64,000 nt of DNA, taken from [Streptosporangium] indianense (lineage in GTDB: Bacteria; Actinomycetota; Actinomycetes; Streptomycetales; Streptomycetaceae). A program made the translations under genes and the position numbers. The notes beneath the pieces are model-generated. The model saw only the letters and a program-made list of their open reading frames with translations, did no database searches and had not been told where the DNA came from. Positions 38,835 to 47,560 of the stretch are shown here, in pieces (the first letter of the stretch is position 1; each line of letters begins with the position of its first letter). The stretch lies in assembly GCF_021474405.1 (NCBI RefSeq), contig NZ_JAKEIO010000012.1:1-64000 (forward strand), written 5' to 3'.

Positions 38835-41114
38835 GTGGCCGCAGCAGACAATGCAGACACCTGGTACAGCAACCCCTTCCCCCTGGTGCCGGTCGTGCGG
38901 CTGGGCCCGTCGGCGGACCTCGGCGAGGCCCCGGTGGAGGCCGCGGACTCGGGCAACGCCCATGTCCCGACCCAGATCCTTGAGGATCTCCAGGGCCTGG
39001 TGCGCGACTACCTCCGGGACCGCCCCCGGGGTGGCCGGCGGGGCCGGGCGATCGCCGTGGTGGGCGAGTTCGGCCTGGGCAAGTCCCATGCGGCCCGGGA
39101 GGTCTGCAACGCGCTGGCCCGCCCGGACGGCCCCGCCCTGTGGATCGTCGACGAGCCGGCGCAGGACTTCGGCCGGATGTACCGCGACCGGCTGCGGGGC
39201 CCTGCCGACAGCCCTGAGGGGCGTGCCGCGTTCGAGGAACTCGTCCGGGACTACTACGCGTACGTGACGGCGGTGCGGGTCGGCGAGCAGAGCGCCGACA
39301 CGCGTCCTGGCCGGCCGGACGACATCCCGTTGGGTGACATCGCCCTCGACGACATCGCCACCGGGCTGCGCGACCGGGTCCTCGACCCGGACAAGGTGGT
39401 GTCCGCCCTGCGCTACGACCCCGAGGTGATGCACGCGGACCTGCGCGTCACCCTCGGCGAGGTGACGGAGCACCGGCGCTTCGCCACCGCGTTCGCCCTG
39501 CTCCAGGATCCGCGGTTCACCTCGCTGGTGTGGGCGTGGCTGAGCGGCGACGAGCCCGCGCAGCAGTTGAAGGAACGCGGCATCAAGGACGCCGTCTCGG
39601 GCATCGACCCGGTCTTCGACGCGCTGGCCGTACAGGGCTTCCTGCACGGCCGGGTGGGCAAACCGTACGTGCTGCTGATCGACTCGCTGGAGAAGGTGCT
39701 GGACTGGCCGGAGGAGTCCCGGCGCACGTTCGTGGACGCCTTCGAGCGGCTGGTCAACGTGTATGTCAGCCGGGGCGGTCTGCTGCTGTTCTGCACCTCG
39801 CCGCGGGGTCTGAACGCGTTCCGGCCGAGCCTGCACGAGCGGGTGGTGCAGCTGTGGCCGACGCGGTTCGGCGCGGAGCTCACCGGGCGGCTGGTCGCCG
39901 AGTACGTGGGGTCGGGCCCCCGGCCGGAGGCGGCCGCGGGGTCGGACGCGATCGAGCGGTGGCCGGCGCCGTTCGGGTCCGAGTCGGTCGGCATCCTCCA
40001 GGAGCTCACCGGCGGTGTGCCCCGGGAGATCCTCAAGACCTGCCGTCACGCCTGGCAGTTGAGCGAGGACGGCGGCGGCGCGGTCCGGGAGGTGAGTGCC
40101 GCGACTGTGCTGCGGGCCGTGCGCGAGCTGCACGACAACGTCTCCGAGGACCAGGTGCTGTCCACGGTCCACGACGCGCTGGCGCTCGGACAATGGCGCA
40201 TCGCCTCATCCGACCCGGTCCCGGCACGCGGTTCCGACGCCGACGGGCCGTTGGCGGTGGCGTACTGGCTGGAGCCGGTCCCGAACGCCTACATCGCGAT
40301 CGTGGTCACCCCGTCGGTGCTCGTCGCGGACGACGAGGAGCGCATCACCGCACGGGTCCGGGCCCTGCGCGGCGCCCTCCATCCGGCGCAGGCCGAGGTG
40401 CTGCTGGTGGTCAACGGCCATGTCTCGCGCACCCTGCGGGACCGGCTGGCGCGCTCCCTGGGCTCGCAGCCCCTGGTGTACCGCCCGGGTGACTTCGCGC
40501 AGGCCGTGAACCAGGCCCTGGACCGGCTGCGCGCCCGCCTCACCCAACTGCGCCAGGAGGCCGATCTGGCCGAGCTGACCACCGAGTTGCGCAGTGCCCT
40601 GGGGGAGCACGGTGCCCAACTGGGGCAGCTGCGGCGGACGGTGAGCGATCTGGCCCGGCGTGATCTGGTCGCGGCGGCGCCCGGCCCGGTGCGTACGGCG
40701 CTGCCGGAGCCCGTCGAGGGGCGCTTCGAGGAGGTGTTCGCGCTGCTGGACGCGTCCGTGGAACGGCTGGCCGGGCATCCGGCGGGCGGTGACGCCGCCG
40801 CCGGTCCGGCCCTGCGGGCGGGGCCGGCGGAGCTGGCGGCGCTGGGCTGCGCCACGTTGGTGCGGCAGTTGACGGAGACGTTCCGTACGGGCGCCGACGC
40901 CTGGTTCCGTGCCGTCTCGGCCGGTGTGCCGAGCGAGGAACAGTGGGCGCGGCTGCGGGGGGTCTGCCGGCAGTACGAGACGGCGGTCGAGGTGCTGCCC
41001 GTGCAGGCCCTGGGCGGGGCGGGCCCGGTGCACCGGCCGACCGTGGCACGGGCGGTGGAGGCACTGGCCGACGAGGTGTGGGGCGACCTGGTCAGTGCCG
41101 TGCGGGCTGCGTGA
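38835..41114 (+). CDS. Large P-loop NTPase with C-terminal coiled coil
   Basis: 759 residues from GTG 38835, with AAGGAG eight bases upstream. Walker A GEFGLGKSH lies near residue 77, Walker B VLLIDSLEKV near 278, and an arginine-rich sensor region follows (LLLFCTSPRG near 318). After residue 470 there is an alpha/beta domain ending in ...LLVVNGHV. Then comes a long heptad-like helix (DRLRARLTQLRQEADLAEL, about 561-620), and then a helical tail. It is probably an AAA/STAND-type signal NTPase. Its 3' end overlaps the convergent gene by 23 bases. Confidence 0.75.
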   Translation: MAAADNADTWYSNPFPLVPVVRLGPSADLGEAPVEAADSGNAHVPTQILEDLQGLVRDYLRDRPRGGRRGRAIAVVGEFGLGKSHAAREVCNALARPDGPALWIVDEPAQDFGRMYRDRLRGPADSPEGRAAFEELVRDYYAYVTAVRVGEQSADTRPGRPDDIPLGDIALDDIATGLRDRVLDPDKVVSALRYDPEVMHADLRVTLGEVTEHRRFATAFALLQDPRFTSLVWAWLSGDEPAQQLKERGIKDAVSGIDPVFDALAVQGFLHGRVGKPYVLLIDSLEKVLDWPEESRRTFVDAFERLVNVYVSRGGLLLFCTSPRGLNAFRPSLHERVVQLWPTRFGAELTGRLVAEYVGSGPRPEAAAGSDAIERWPAPFGSESVGILQELTGGVPREILKTCRHAWQLSEDGGGAVREVSAATVLRAVRELHDNVSEDQVLSTVHDALALGQWRIASSDPVPARGSDADGPLAVAYWLEPVPNAYIAIVVTPSVLVADDEERITARVRALRGALHPAQAEVLLVVNGHVSRTLRDRLARSLGSQPLVYRPGDFAQAVNQALDRLRARLTQLRQEADLAELTTELRSALGEHGAQLGQLRRTVSDLARRDLVAAAPGPVRTALPEPVEGRFEEVFALLDASVERLAGHPAGGDAAAGPALRAGPAELAALGCATLVRQLTETFRTGADAWFRAVSAGVPSEEQWARLRGVCRQYETAVEVLPVQALGGAGPVHRPTVARAVEALADEVWGDLVSAVRAA

Positions 41115-42087
41115 CCTCGCGCAGGGCGCCCGCCAGCAGGTGCAGCCGGTTCTCGGCATGGGCGACCTGCCGCTGGTCCAGGGTCACCCCGAGGACGTAG
41201 TCGCGCGGCGTGAGCCAGACCACGTACACGGCGCCCTCCTGGACGTCCAGGACGAGGCGGTCGACGGGCGGTGCCACCACCAGCCGCAACGCGTCGGTGA
41301 GCCGGGCGAGATGGCCGCGCAGACTCCGGGCGAGGTCGCGGTAGGAGGTGCGGCGTGAGCGCACGCTGGTCTCCAGGAAACGCGGGCCGAGCTCGGGGCT
41401 TTCGAAGACGTCGCCCGCGCAGACGAGTTTCCAGTCCCGGTAGTACGCGGCGTACTGCAGGTCGAGGGGGTTGACGTGGCCGCCCCACAGGGCCCGCAGC
41501 CGCATCTCGGAGAGGCCGTCGTGCCCGGCCGCCGCCGTCCCGAAGTCGATCCGCAGCCGGCCCTTGTCCTCCGGCAGGGGTTCCATGACGTCCATGAGGC
41601 CGCCGGGCAGTTCGTCGGGCAGGTGGTGCACCTGGGTGCGGATCGCGGAGACGAGGGAGTTCATGGCCTCGTCCACGGCGGGCATCCCGCCGGCCGTGTC
41701 GGTGTGCGCGGACAGGTACTCCCCCGCCTTGACGCGCCCGCCCCACAGGCCGCCGTGCGCGTTGGCCACCACGACCCGCATCAGCTCACCGGTGCCCAGC
41801 GGCCGCATCAGCGCGCCCAGGTCCTGGGTGCACAGCAGCAGCCGGCTGCCGGGCAGCGCCTCGTTCGCGATGTCCTCGCCGCCCACGGTGATCAGGCTGC
41901 TCAGCGGCGGGCAGTCGCCCCGGCGGACCACGAAGTCGATGATCCCGTTGCTGTAGTGGGACACCGACCTGAGTGCGGGGACACCGGCGAAGGTTCCTTG
42001 GCACAGCGCTGTTATGAGGCCGTGGCCCTCCGGGGACCAGTGGGACTCCGTGAAGAGCTCGGTCTCCGGGTGCGGGGCTGCTGCCAC
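41092..42087 (-). CDS. 331-residue protein in the fxs operon, function unknown
   Basis: GTG 42087 follows GAAGGTGA. The protein is mixed alpha/beta with no signal peptide or helix in the membrane. Motifs such as VVANAHGGLWGGRVK and FGTAAAGHDGLSEMRLRALWGGH are visible, but no family could be assigned. It starts 48 bases after the fxsT stop on the same strand, so it is probably the last gene of the fxsA-fxsT operon. Its 3' end overlaps the convergent NTPase gene. Confidence 0.75.
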   Translation of the reverse strand: MAAAPHPETELFTESHWSPEGHGLITALCQGTFAGVPALRSVSHYSNGIIDFVVRRGDCPPLSSLITVGGEDIANEALPGSRLLLCTQDLGALMRPLGTGELMRVVVANAHGGLWGGRVKAGEYLSAHTDTAGGMPAVDEAMNSLVSAIRTQVHHLPDELPGGLMDVMEPLPEDKGRLRIDFGTAAAGHDGLSEMRLRALWGGHVNPLDLQYAAYYRDWKLVCAGDVFESPELGPRFLETSVRSRRTSYRDLARSLRGHLARLTDALRLVVAPPVDRLVLDVQEGAVYVVWLTPRDYVLGVTLDQRQVAHAENRLHLLAGALREVTQPARH

Positions 42088-42135
42088 GTACGCTCACCTT
42101 CCGTCGGGGAACCGCCGGGGGCGACGGCGCCGGTC

Positions 42136-45100
42136 CTAGATGCCGGGCAGTTCCAGGTCGATGTCGAAGTCCCTGGCCGGTGCGGTGGAACCGGAGGCCC
42201 GGGAGGCGAGCCAGGCGTGGTGCGCCCCCACGCGCCGCCCGTCGGGGCGATGCCCCATGTCCAGGTCCCGCAAACGGCGCAGGGCGCTCTCGGCGAGCCG
42301 GGTCGCCTCCTCGGTCCGTCCGGCCGCGGCGAGGGTGGCCGCGAGGGAGTTCTCCGCGGCGGACACCCAGGCGTGGCTGTCGCCGAGCCGGTCGGTCAGG
42401 AGGTGCAGCGCGGCCCGGCCGGTGGCCTCCGCGTCGTCGGCGGCGCCGGTGGCCCGCAGGTACACCGCGTGCCGGACTCCGGCCAGTGCGGCGTAGGGGT
42501 GCCCGGCACCGAGGGTGCTGTCGACGGCCCTGCCGCACAGCCGGGCCTCGTGTTCGGCTTCGTCGTGCTTGCCGAGGGCGTGCAGGTCGGCGGCGAGACT
42601 GAAGCGGCAGCGCAGACTGATCAGATGGTCGGCACCGAACCGGCCGGTCGTCTCGGCGAGCACCCGCCGGTCGCGTTCGAGGGCCTTCTCGTAGCCGTAG
42701 ACGCGCTCGTGGGAGCGGGCGGAGTTGTAGGTGATGCGGCGTTCGCTGACGGCCAGGCCCAGTTCGATGATCAGGCGGGTGCCGGTGGTGACGTCGCCGT
42801 GGCGGTGCAGCCACTGCCGCAGCAGGTCCTGGGACTCCGCGTCGCGTCCCAGGGTCCGGTAGACCCAGGCGAGCAGGTCGGCCGCGTGCCAGACGGCCGG
42901 ATCGTCCTCGCCGCCGACGGCCTGGCGGTTGCGGAACCGGGCGAGGAGCCGGGCCAGCGCGTCGGGGGCCCGTCCGCTCAGGGCCTCGGTGAGGGCGAGG
43001 TTGTGCTCGACCTGGACGGTCGCGGGGTGCTGTGGTCCGAGCAGCAGCGTCAGGCCCTCCAGGACCGGGCGGGCCTGGAACAGCGCGTCGGAGAACCTGC
43101 CCAGGGAGCGCAGGTTGGCGCCGTAGGAGTCGGCGGACAGCAGCGTCCTCGGGTGCAGGGGGCCGAGCAGCCGGCGGTGGCCGCGCAGGGCTTGTTCGGA
43201 CAGCCGGCGGGCGGAGTCGTAGGCGCCGGTGAGGCGGTGGGCGCGTGCGGTGAAGTTGAGCAGGCGCAGGTACTCCGGTGACGGGTCGTCGTCGTCCGCC
43301 GGGGCCCAGGACGCCTGGGCGCGTTCGGAGATGTCGAGGAGGCGGGCGAGGTCGGCGCTCTCACCGCGCTGGCTGAGGGCGTTGAGGTGGCGCAGCAGGG
43401 AGCGCCGGACACGGGGGCGGTGGTCCTCCCACAGGCGCAGGGAGTACACCTCGCGGGCCCAGTCGGCACTCAGGCCGCGGTCCTCGTCCGGGGTGAACTC
43501 GGCGAGGGTGCCGCGCAGCACCTGCTCGATGTGGGCGCGCTCGGCCGGGTCCATGGCGGTGCGGACGGCGTCCCGTACGGCGTGGTGCTGTCCGAGGGGC
43601 TGGTCGGGCCGGTCGAAGTCGACCTCCAGGAGTCCGACCCTGGACAGGGCCCACAGGGCGACGCTCACCATGTGCTCGTCGGGCATCCACGCGTCGGCGG
43701 GGATCCGGCGTACCGGTGCGGCCTCGGGCCCGTCGTCGCGGGCGAGTTCGGAGAGGATGCGCCGTGAGCGGAGCAGTTCCAGGCCCATGCCGCGGCCGGT
43801 GAGCAGGGAGGCCGCGTTCAGCAGCCAGCCCAGGGCGTCGCTCGTACGGCTCTCCGCACGCCAGGCGGCGGCGCCCGGGGTGTGCAGCACGGTCTGCCGT
43901 GCCACCCGCACCATGACGGGCACCGGCGGGGCGGTGCCGTCCTCTTCGAGCAGGGCCTGCTGGGCCGTGCGGTATTCGGCGAGGAGGTGGGCGACGGCAG
44001 CCCGGGCGGCGGCCTGGTCGCCCATGTTGTCGTCGCGCCGGTGGGCCGCCGCGCGTTCGGCGAGGCAGAGGGCGGCGATGCGCAGGGCGAGCGGGACGAA
44101 GCCCAGGACCTGGCCGACCCGCTGGGCCTGCTCCTCGTCGATCTCCGCGAGCCGTTCGCCGAGGACGGCCCGGCACTCGGCCGGTGACATGGGAGGCAGG
44201 GCGAACGACGCCATGCCGGGCGTGGCCGGGGCGCTGCGGCTGGTGATCAGCACGTGCCCGCGGGTGTGCGGGGTGGGCAGCATGTCCTGTAGCCCGTCCG
44301 GGGATTCGGCCCCGTCGTACACGAGCAGCCAGCTCTGCGTGTCGGTGCGGGAGAGGTGCTCGAACAGGGCCGGGGAGGCGCCGTCGCCGGTGGTGATCAG
44401 GTCGAGCCGGCCGGCGAGCCGGTGCAGGCCGCGGCGGGCGCGCGGGATCTCCCAGGAACGCACCCACCACACCACGTCGTAGGCGGAGCCGAAGCGGTGG
44501 CACAGCTCGCGGACGATCTCGCTCTTGCCCCAGCCGCTCGCGGCGTGCACGACCAGCGGGGTGTGGTCCCGGCCCGCCGCGTGCAGCTCCTCCAGGAGAG
44601 CGCCGATGACGTCGTCCCTGCCGACGAAGCCGCTGTAGCGGGGGGCGACGTTGGTGACAGCGGGCAAGCGGGGGAACCGGGCGCCTGGCGTGCCGTCCGC
44701 CGGGGGCGGGGCGCCGAGGCCGAGCCCCGCGTACAGCCGTCGCACCGCCTCGTCCTCGTCGGTGCCGCGCAGGTCGATGCGCTCGTGATGGGCTGCGCCC
44801 GGGTCGGGGAAGGGCTCGTCGGCCAGGACGATGCGGACGTCGGGGTGGGACAGCGCGGCCAGCTGGGCGAGGCCGGCGTGGTCCATGTCGGCCGGGGAGA
44901 GGAAGAGCAGGGCGGTGCCCGGGGCCGGCCGATCGCCGGAGTAGGCGTCCAGGGCGCGCAGTTCGGTGCGGATGCCGCCGCGCCGGAACTGGTCCTCCAG
45001 CCAGGCCGCCCAGGGCGCGTGGCGCTGGGAGTGGACGAGGGTGACCCGGCTCAGCGGCAGCGGGCGACGGTTGCGGAGCCAGTCGGCCAGCCGCTCGTAG

Positions 45101-45762
45101 TAGGGACGCAGCCCGGTCACCGAGCCCTCCGGCTCGCTCTCGACGGCCAGTTCCCGGGTGTCGAGGTAGAGCGGGTGGTACGGGATCTCCAGGAAGGCGA
45201 CCTCGGAGGTGCGGGAGGCCCGTGAGAGGGGCCCGAACTTGCTGCGCACCCGTTCGCGTGCGCCGCGCAGCCGGTCGTGCGACTCGACGTTGCTCTTCAG
45301 GCCCAGGGCCAGCAGCCGCACGGGCCGGCCGGACCGGCCGCCGCTCATCTGCTCGGCCAGCGCGGCGGCGCCGTCGATGGACCAGGCGGTCATGGCGAAG
45401 CAGAGCACGAGGGAGTCGGCGAGCGAGCCGAATCTGCCCTCGGCCGGCGCGTCGATCGCGTCGGGCAGCGGCGCCTCCACAAGGACGTGGTCGTGGCCGA
45501 GGGCCCGGGGATCGGAGGTGAGGGCGAGCAGGGAGGCGGCGTCCGGGCGGGCGACGGCGTGGATGCGCCCGGGTTCGGGCTCGGGCACCGGGGCGTCGCC
45601 CGGCGTGGCGGTGGCCCGGCCGTCCACGACGAGGACGCTGCGGTTGCCGGCGGCCAGCAGGTCCGCGACGTTGCGCACCGTCGTGCTGACGCCGAGGTTC
45701 TCCGCGGTGGAGCAGAAGAGGGCGAACCGTCCCGAGCGGTCGGCTGCGTGGATGTCGGGCAT
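42136..45762 (-). CDS. fxsT: FxsT-like NTPase/TPR protein of the FxSxx-COOH system
   Basis: 1,208 residues from ATG 45762 with GGAG five bases upstream. The N-terminus is a MinD/ParA-like fold with a deviant loop (ENLGVSTTV, about residues 20-28). A TIR-like segment (VTLVHSQRHAPWAAWLEDQF, near 240) is next. An NB-ARC-type ATPase follows, with Walker A ASGWGKSE near 410 and Walker B-like LLVYDGAE. The last 450 residues are TPR repeats (SALRRLRDL at the end). It is the characteristic large protein of the FxsA/FxsB/FxsT loci. Its molecular role is not established, and it may sense or regulate. Confidence 0.9.
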   Translation of the reverse strand: MPDIHAADRSGRFALFCSTAENLGVSTTVRNVADLLAAGNRSVLVVDGRATATPGDAPVPEPEPGRIHAVARPDAASLLALTSDPRALGHDHVLVEAPLPDAIDAPAEGRFGSLADSLVLCFAMTAWSIDGAAALAEQMSGGRSGRPVRLLALGLKSNVESHDRLRGARERVRSKFGPLSRASRTSEVAFLEIPYHPLYLDTRELAVESEPEGSVTGLRPYYERLADWLRNRRPLPLSRVTLVHSQRHAPWAAWLEDQFRRGGIRTELRALDAYSGDRPAPGTALLFLSPADMDHAGLAQLAALSHPDVRIVLADEPFPDPGAAHHERIDLRGTDEDEAVRRLYAGLGLGAPPPADGTPGARFPRLPAVTNVAPRYSGFVGRDDVIGALLEELHAAGRDHTPLVVHAASGWGKSEIVRELCHRFGSAYDVVWWVRSWEIPRARRGLHRLAGRLDLITTGDGASPALFEHLSRTDTQSWLLVYDGAESPDGLQDMLPTPHTRGHVLITSRSAPATPGMASFALPPMSPAECRAVLGERLAEIDEEQAQRVGQVLGFVPLALRIAALCLAERAAAHRRDDNMGDQAAARAAVAHLLAEYRTAQQALLEEDGTAPPVPVMVRVARQTVLHTPGAAAWRAESRTSDALGWLLNAASLLTGRGMGLELLRSRRILSELARDDGPEAAPVRRIPADAWMPDEHMVSVALWALSRVGLLEVDFDRPDQPLGQHHAVRDAVRTAMDPAERAHIEQVLRGTLAEFTPDEDRGLSADWAREVYSLRLWEDHRPRVRRSLLRHLNALSQRGESADLARLLDISERAQASWAPADDDDPSPEYLRLLNFTARAHRLTGAYDSARRLSEQALRGHRRLLGPLHPRTLLSADSYGANLRSLGRFSDALFQARPVLEGLTLLLGPQHPATVQVEHNLALTEALSGRAPDALARLLARFRNRQAVGGEDDPAVWHAADLLAWVYRTLGRDAESQDLLRQWLHRHGDVTTGTRLIIELGLAVSERRITYNSARSHERVYGYEKALERDRRVLAETTGRFGADHLISLRCRFSLAADLHALGKHDEAEHEARLCGRAVDSTLGAGHPYAALAGVRHAVYLRATGAADDAEATGRAALHLLTDRLGDSHAWVSAAENSLAATLAAAGRTEEATRLAESALRRLRDLDMGHRPDGRRVGAHHAWLASRASGSTAPARDFDIDLELPGI

Positions 45763-45821
45763 GGCCACTCCGCTTCGGACGGCAGGTGCTGGACGGTGGG
45801 GCACGACAGTCAGGGACGGCC

Positions 45822-45827
45822 AGTATA
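45822..45827 (-). promoter_or_regulatory. Possible -10 box for fxsT
   Basis: TATACT on the minus strand, about 60 bases before ATG 45762, in the gap between fxsA and fxsT. No convincing -35 accompanies it. Confidence 0.35.
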
Positions 45828-45886
45828 AGACGGGTTGCCCCTGATCAGACGGTTTCGCGCGAGGGCCGCGTCGGCGCGGGGGCCGG

Positions 45887-46081
45887 TCATTGGCTCTCGT
45901 TGTGGCCGGTGACGAAGGGCTCGTCCGGGTCGCCGCCGGTGCGCAGCCTGCGCAGGGTCTCGCCCAGTACGGAGGGCGGCAGCGCGGCGAGGTCGTCCAG
46001 GGGAACGGCGGTGAGGTCCAGTACGACGGACTCCAGGTCGGCCTCGTCCCGCTCGGCACCCGCTTCCTCGAGCTCTGCCAT
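45887..46081 (-). CDS. fxsA: FxsA-like RiPP precursor peptide with an unusual C-terminus
   Basis: 64 residues. The leader carries the family-like segment DLTAVPLDDLAALPPSVLGE followed by TLRRL. The core after GGD ends in PFVTGHNESQ. Known FxsA peptides end in FxSxx with Phe, any residue, Ser, then two more residues. Here the nearest match is FVTGH (Phe56, Thr58), followed by four further residues NESQ. ATG 46081 follows GGAGGA at good spacing. It precedes fxsT on the same strand and is divergent from fxsB. The expected chemistry is a cross-link between Phe and a nearby side chain. Confidence 0.85.
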   Translation of the reverse strand: MAELEEAGAERDEADLESVVLDLTAVPLDDLAALPPSVLGETLRRLRTGGDPDEPFVTGHNESQ

Positions 46082-46244
46082 GGCCCATCCTCCGCGGTGC
46101 CCGACGGACCGCCGTGTGGCGGCTCTCCACGCCCGGCGCATGCGTGTCCCGGGACTCGGTGTCCAGTGTTGACGTCCCCACGGGCCGCCGCTGGAAAACG
46201 GCGACTTTCGGGCGGTGGCGGCCTCTAACGACGGATTCTCGATG

Positions 46245-46273
46245 TTGACGGCCTGTCACCCCCACCGAATACT
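46245..46273 (+). promoter_or_regulatory. Candidate promoter for fxsB
   Basis: TTGACG (46245-46250), 17-base spacer, AATACT (46268-46273), about 65 bases upstream of ATG 46337. It is a fair match to a housekeeping promoter. Confidence 0.45.
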
Positions 46274-46336
46274 GGGCCCCATGGCGTGGACCGGCCGGGC
46301 GGGCACGGGCCGGTCGCATGCGAACCGGGGGTGCGT

Positions 46337-47560
46337 ATGAATCGGCTGCGCCATGCGGAGCCGCCGTGGCCGGCCGCGGCCGACGTCGTGGCCAGGGAGG
46401 CGGCCGGCTGGGTGCCCGCGCCGTTCCACTCCTTCGTCCTGAAGGTGCACAGCCGCTGCGACCTCGCCTGTCAGTACTGCTACATGTACCGCTCCCAGGA
46501 CCGGAGTTGGCGTGAGCAGCCGCGCACCATGGCGCCGGAGACGGTGGACCGCACGGCCGACCGCATCGCGGAGCACCTCGCGGCCCACGGTGTGCGGGAG
46601 GCCGCGGTGGTGCTGCACGGGGGTGAGCCGCTGCTGGCCGGTGAGGCCGCCGTCGGACGCACCGTCTCGGTCCTGCGTGCCGCGGCCGGTCCCGGCGTAC
46701 GGCTCCACCTCGCGCTGCAGACCAACGGCGTCCGGCTGACCGAGCGCTGGCTCGACCTGTGCGCCGAGCACGGGATCCGGGTCTCGGTCAGTCTGGACGG
46801 GGACCGGGCGGCTCATGACCGGCACCGCCGCGGCGCGGACGGGCGCGGCAGCCACGCCCGGGTCGCCGACGCGCTGCACCGCTTGGCCGACGGGCCCCAT
46901 CGCGGGCTGTTCGCGGGCCTGTTGTGCACCATCGATCTGCGCAACGATCCGGTGCGCTGCTACGAGCACCTGCTGACGTACCGCCCGCCGGCCGTGGACT
47001 TCCTGCTGCCGCAGGGCAATTGGGGGACTCCCCCACCGGGGCTGCGCCCGGGGACACCGTACGCGGACTGGCTGTGGCAGGTGTTCGAGCGGTGGTACGG
47101 GGCGGGACGGCGGGAGACCCGGGTGCGGCTGCTCGAGGACATGATGACGCTGCTGCTCGGCGGGACACCGCAGACCGAGGTGCTGGGCCTGGCCCCGGTG
47201 AGGTACGCGGTGGTGGAGACGGACGGTTCGCTCGCCCAGGACGACACGTTGCGCACCGCGTATCACGGCGCCGCCCGGACGGGTCTGCACGTGGGGCGTG
47301 ATTCCTTCGACGCGCTGCTGCGCCATCCGGGTGTCGCCGCCCGGCAGTGGGGGGTCGACGGGCTGTCCGCGCAGTGCCGTGCCTGCCGGCTGCGGCAGGT
47401 GTGCGGGGGCGGGCACTACGCCCACCGCTACCGTGCGGCCACCGGGTTCGCCAATCCCAGTGTCTACTGCGCCGACCTGACGGCTCTGATCACGCGGGTC
47501 AGGGGGCGGCTGGCCGCGGACCTGGACGGGCTGCGCGCCGCTGCGGCGGAAGCGGCATGA
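46337..47560 (+). CDS. fxsB: FxsB-like radical SAM/SPASM peptide-modifying enzyme
   Basis: 407 residues. The radical-SAM cluster motif is C41xxxC45xxC48 (RCDLACQYCYMY). GGEPLL and the SLDGD loop fit the fold. A C-terminal SPASM-like Cys set (QCRACRLRQVCGGGHY, near 350) would hold extra clusters. FxsB enzymes are known to make a three-residue cyclophane, a bond from an aromatic ring to the beta-carbon of a residue two positions on. ATG 46337 follows GGGGG. Its stop overlaps the start of the HExxH gene as ATGA. Confidence 0.92.
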   Translation: MNRLRHAEPPWPAAADVVAREAAGWVPAPFHSFVLKVHSRCDLACQYCYMYRSQDRSWREQPRTMAPETVDRTADRIAEHLAAHGVREAAVVLHGGEPLLAGEAAVGRTVSVLRAAAGPGVRLHLALQTNGVRLTERWLDLCAEHGIRVSVSLDGDRAAHDRHRRGADGRGSHARVADALHRLADGPHRGLFAGLLCTIDLRNDPVRCYEHLLTYRPPAVDFLLPQGNWGTPPPGLRPGTPYADWLWQVFERWYGAGRRETRVRLLEDMMTLLLGGTPQTEVLGLAPVRYAVVETDGSLAQDDTLRTAYHGAARTGLHVGRDSFDALLRHPGVAARQWGVDGLSAQCRACRLRQVCGGGHYAHRYRAATGFANPSVYCADLTALITRVRGRLAADLDGLRAAAAEAA

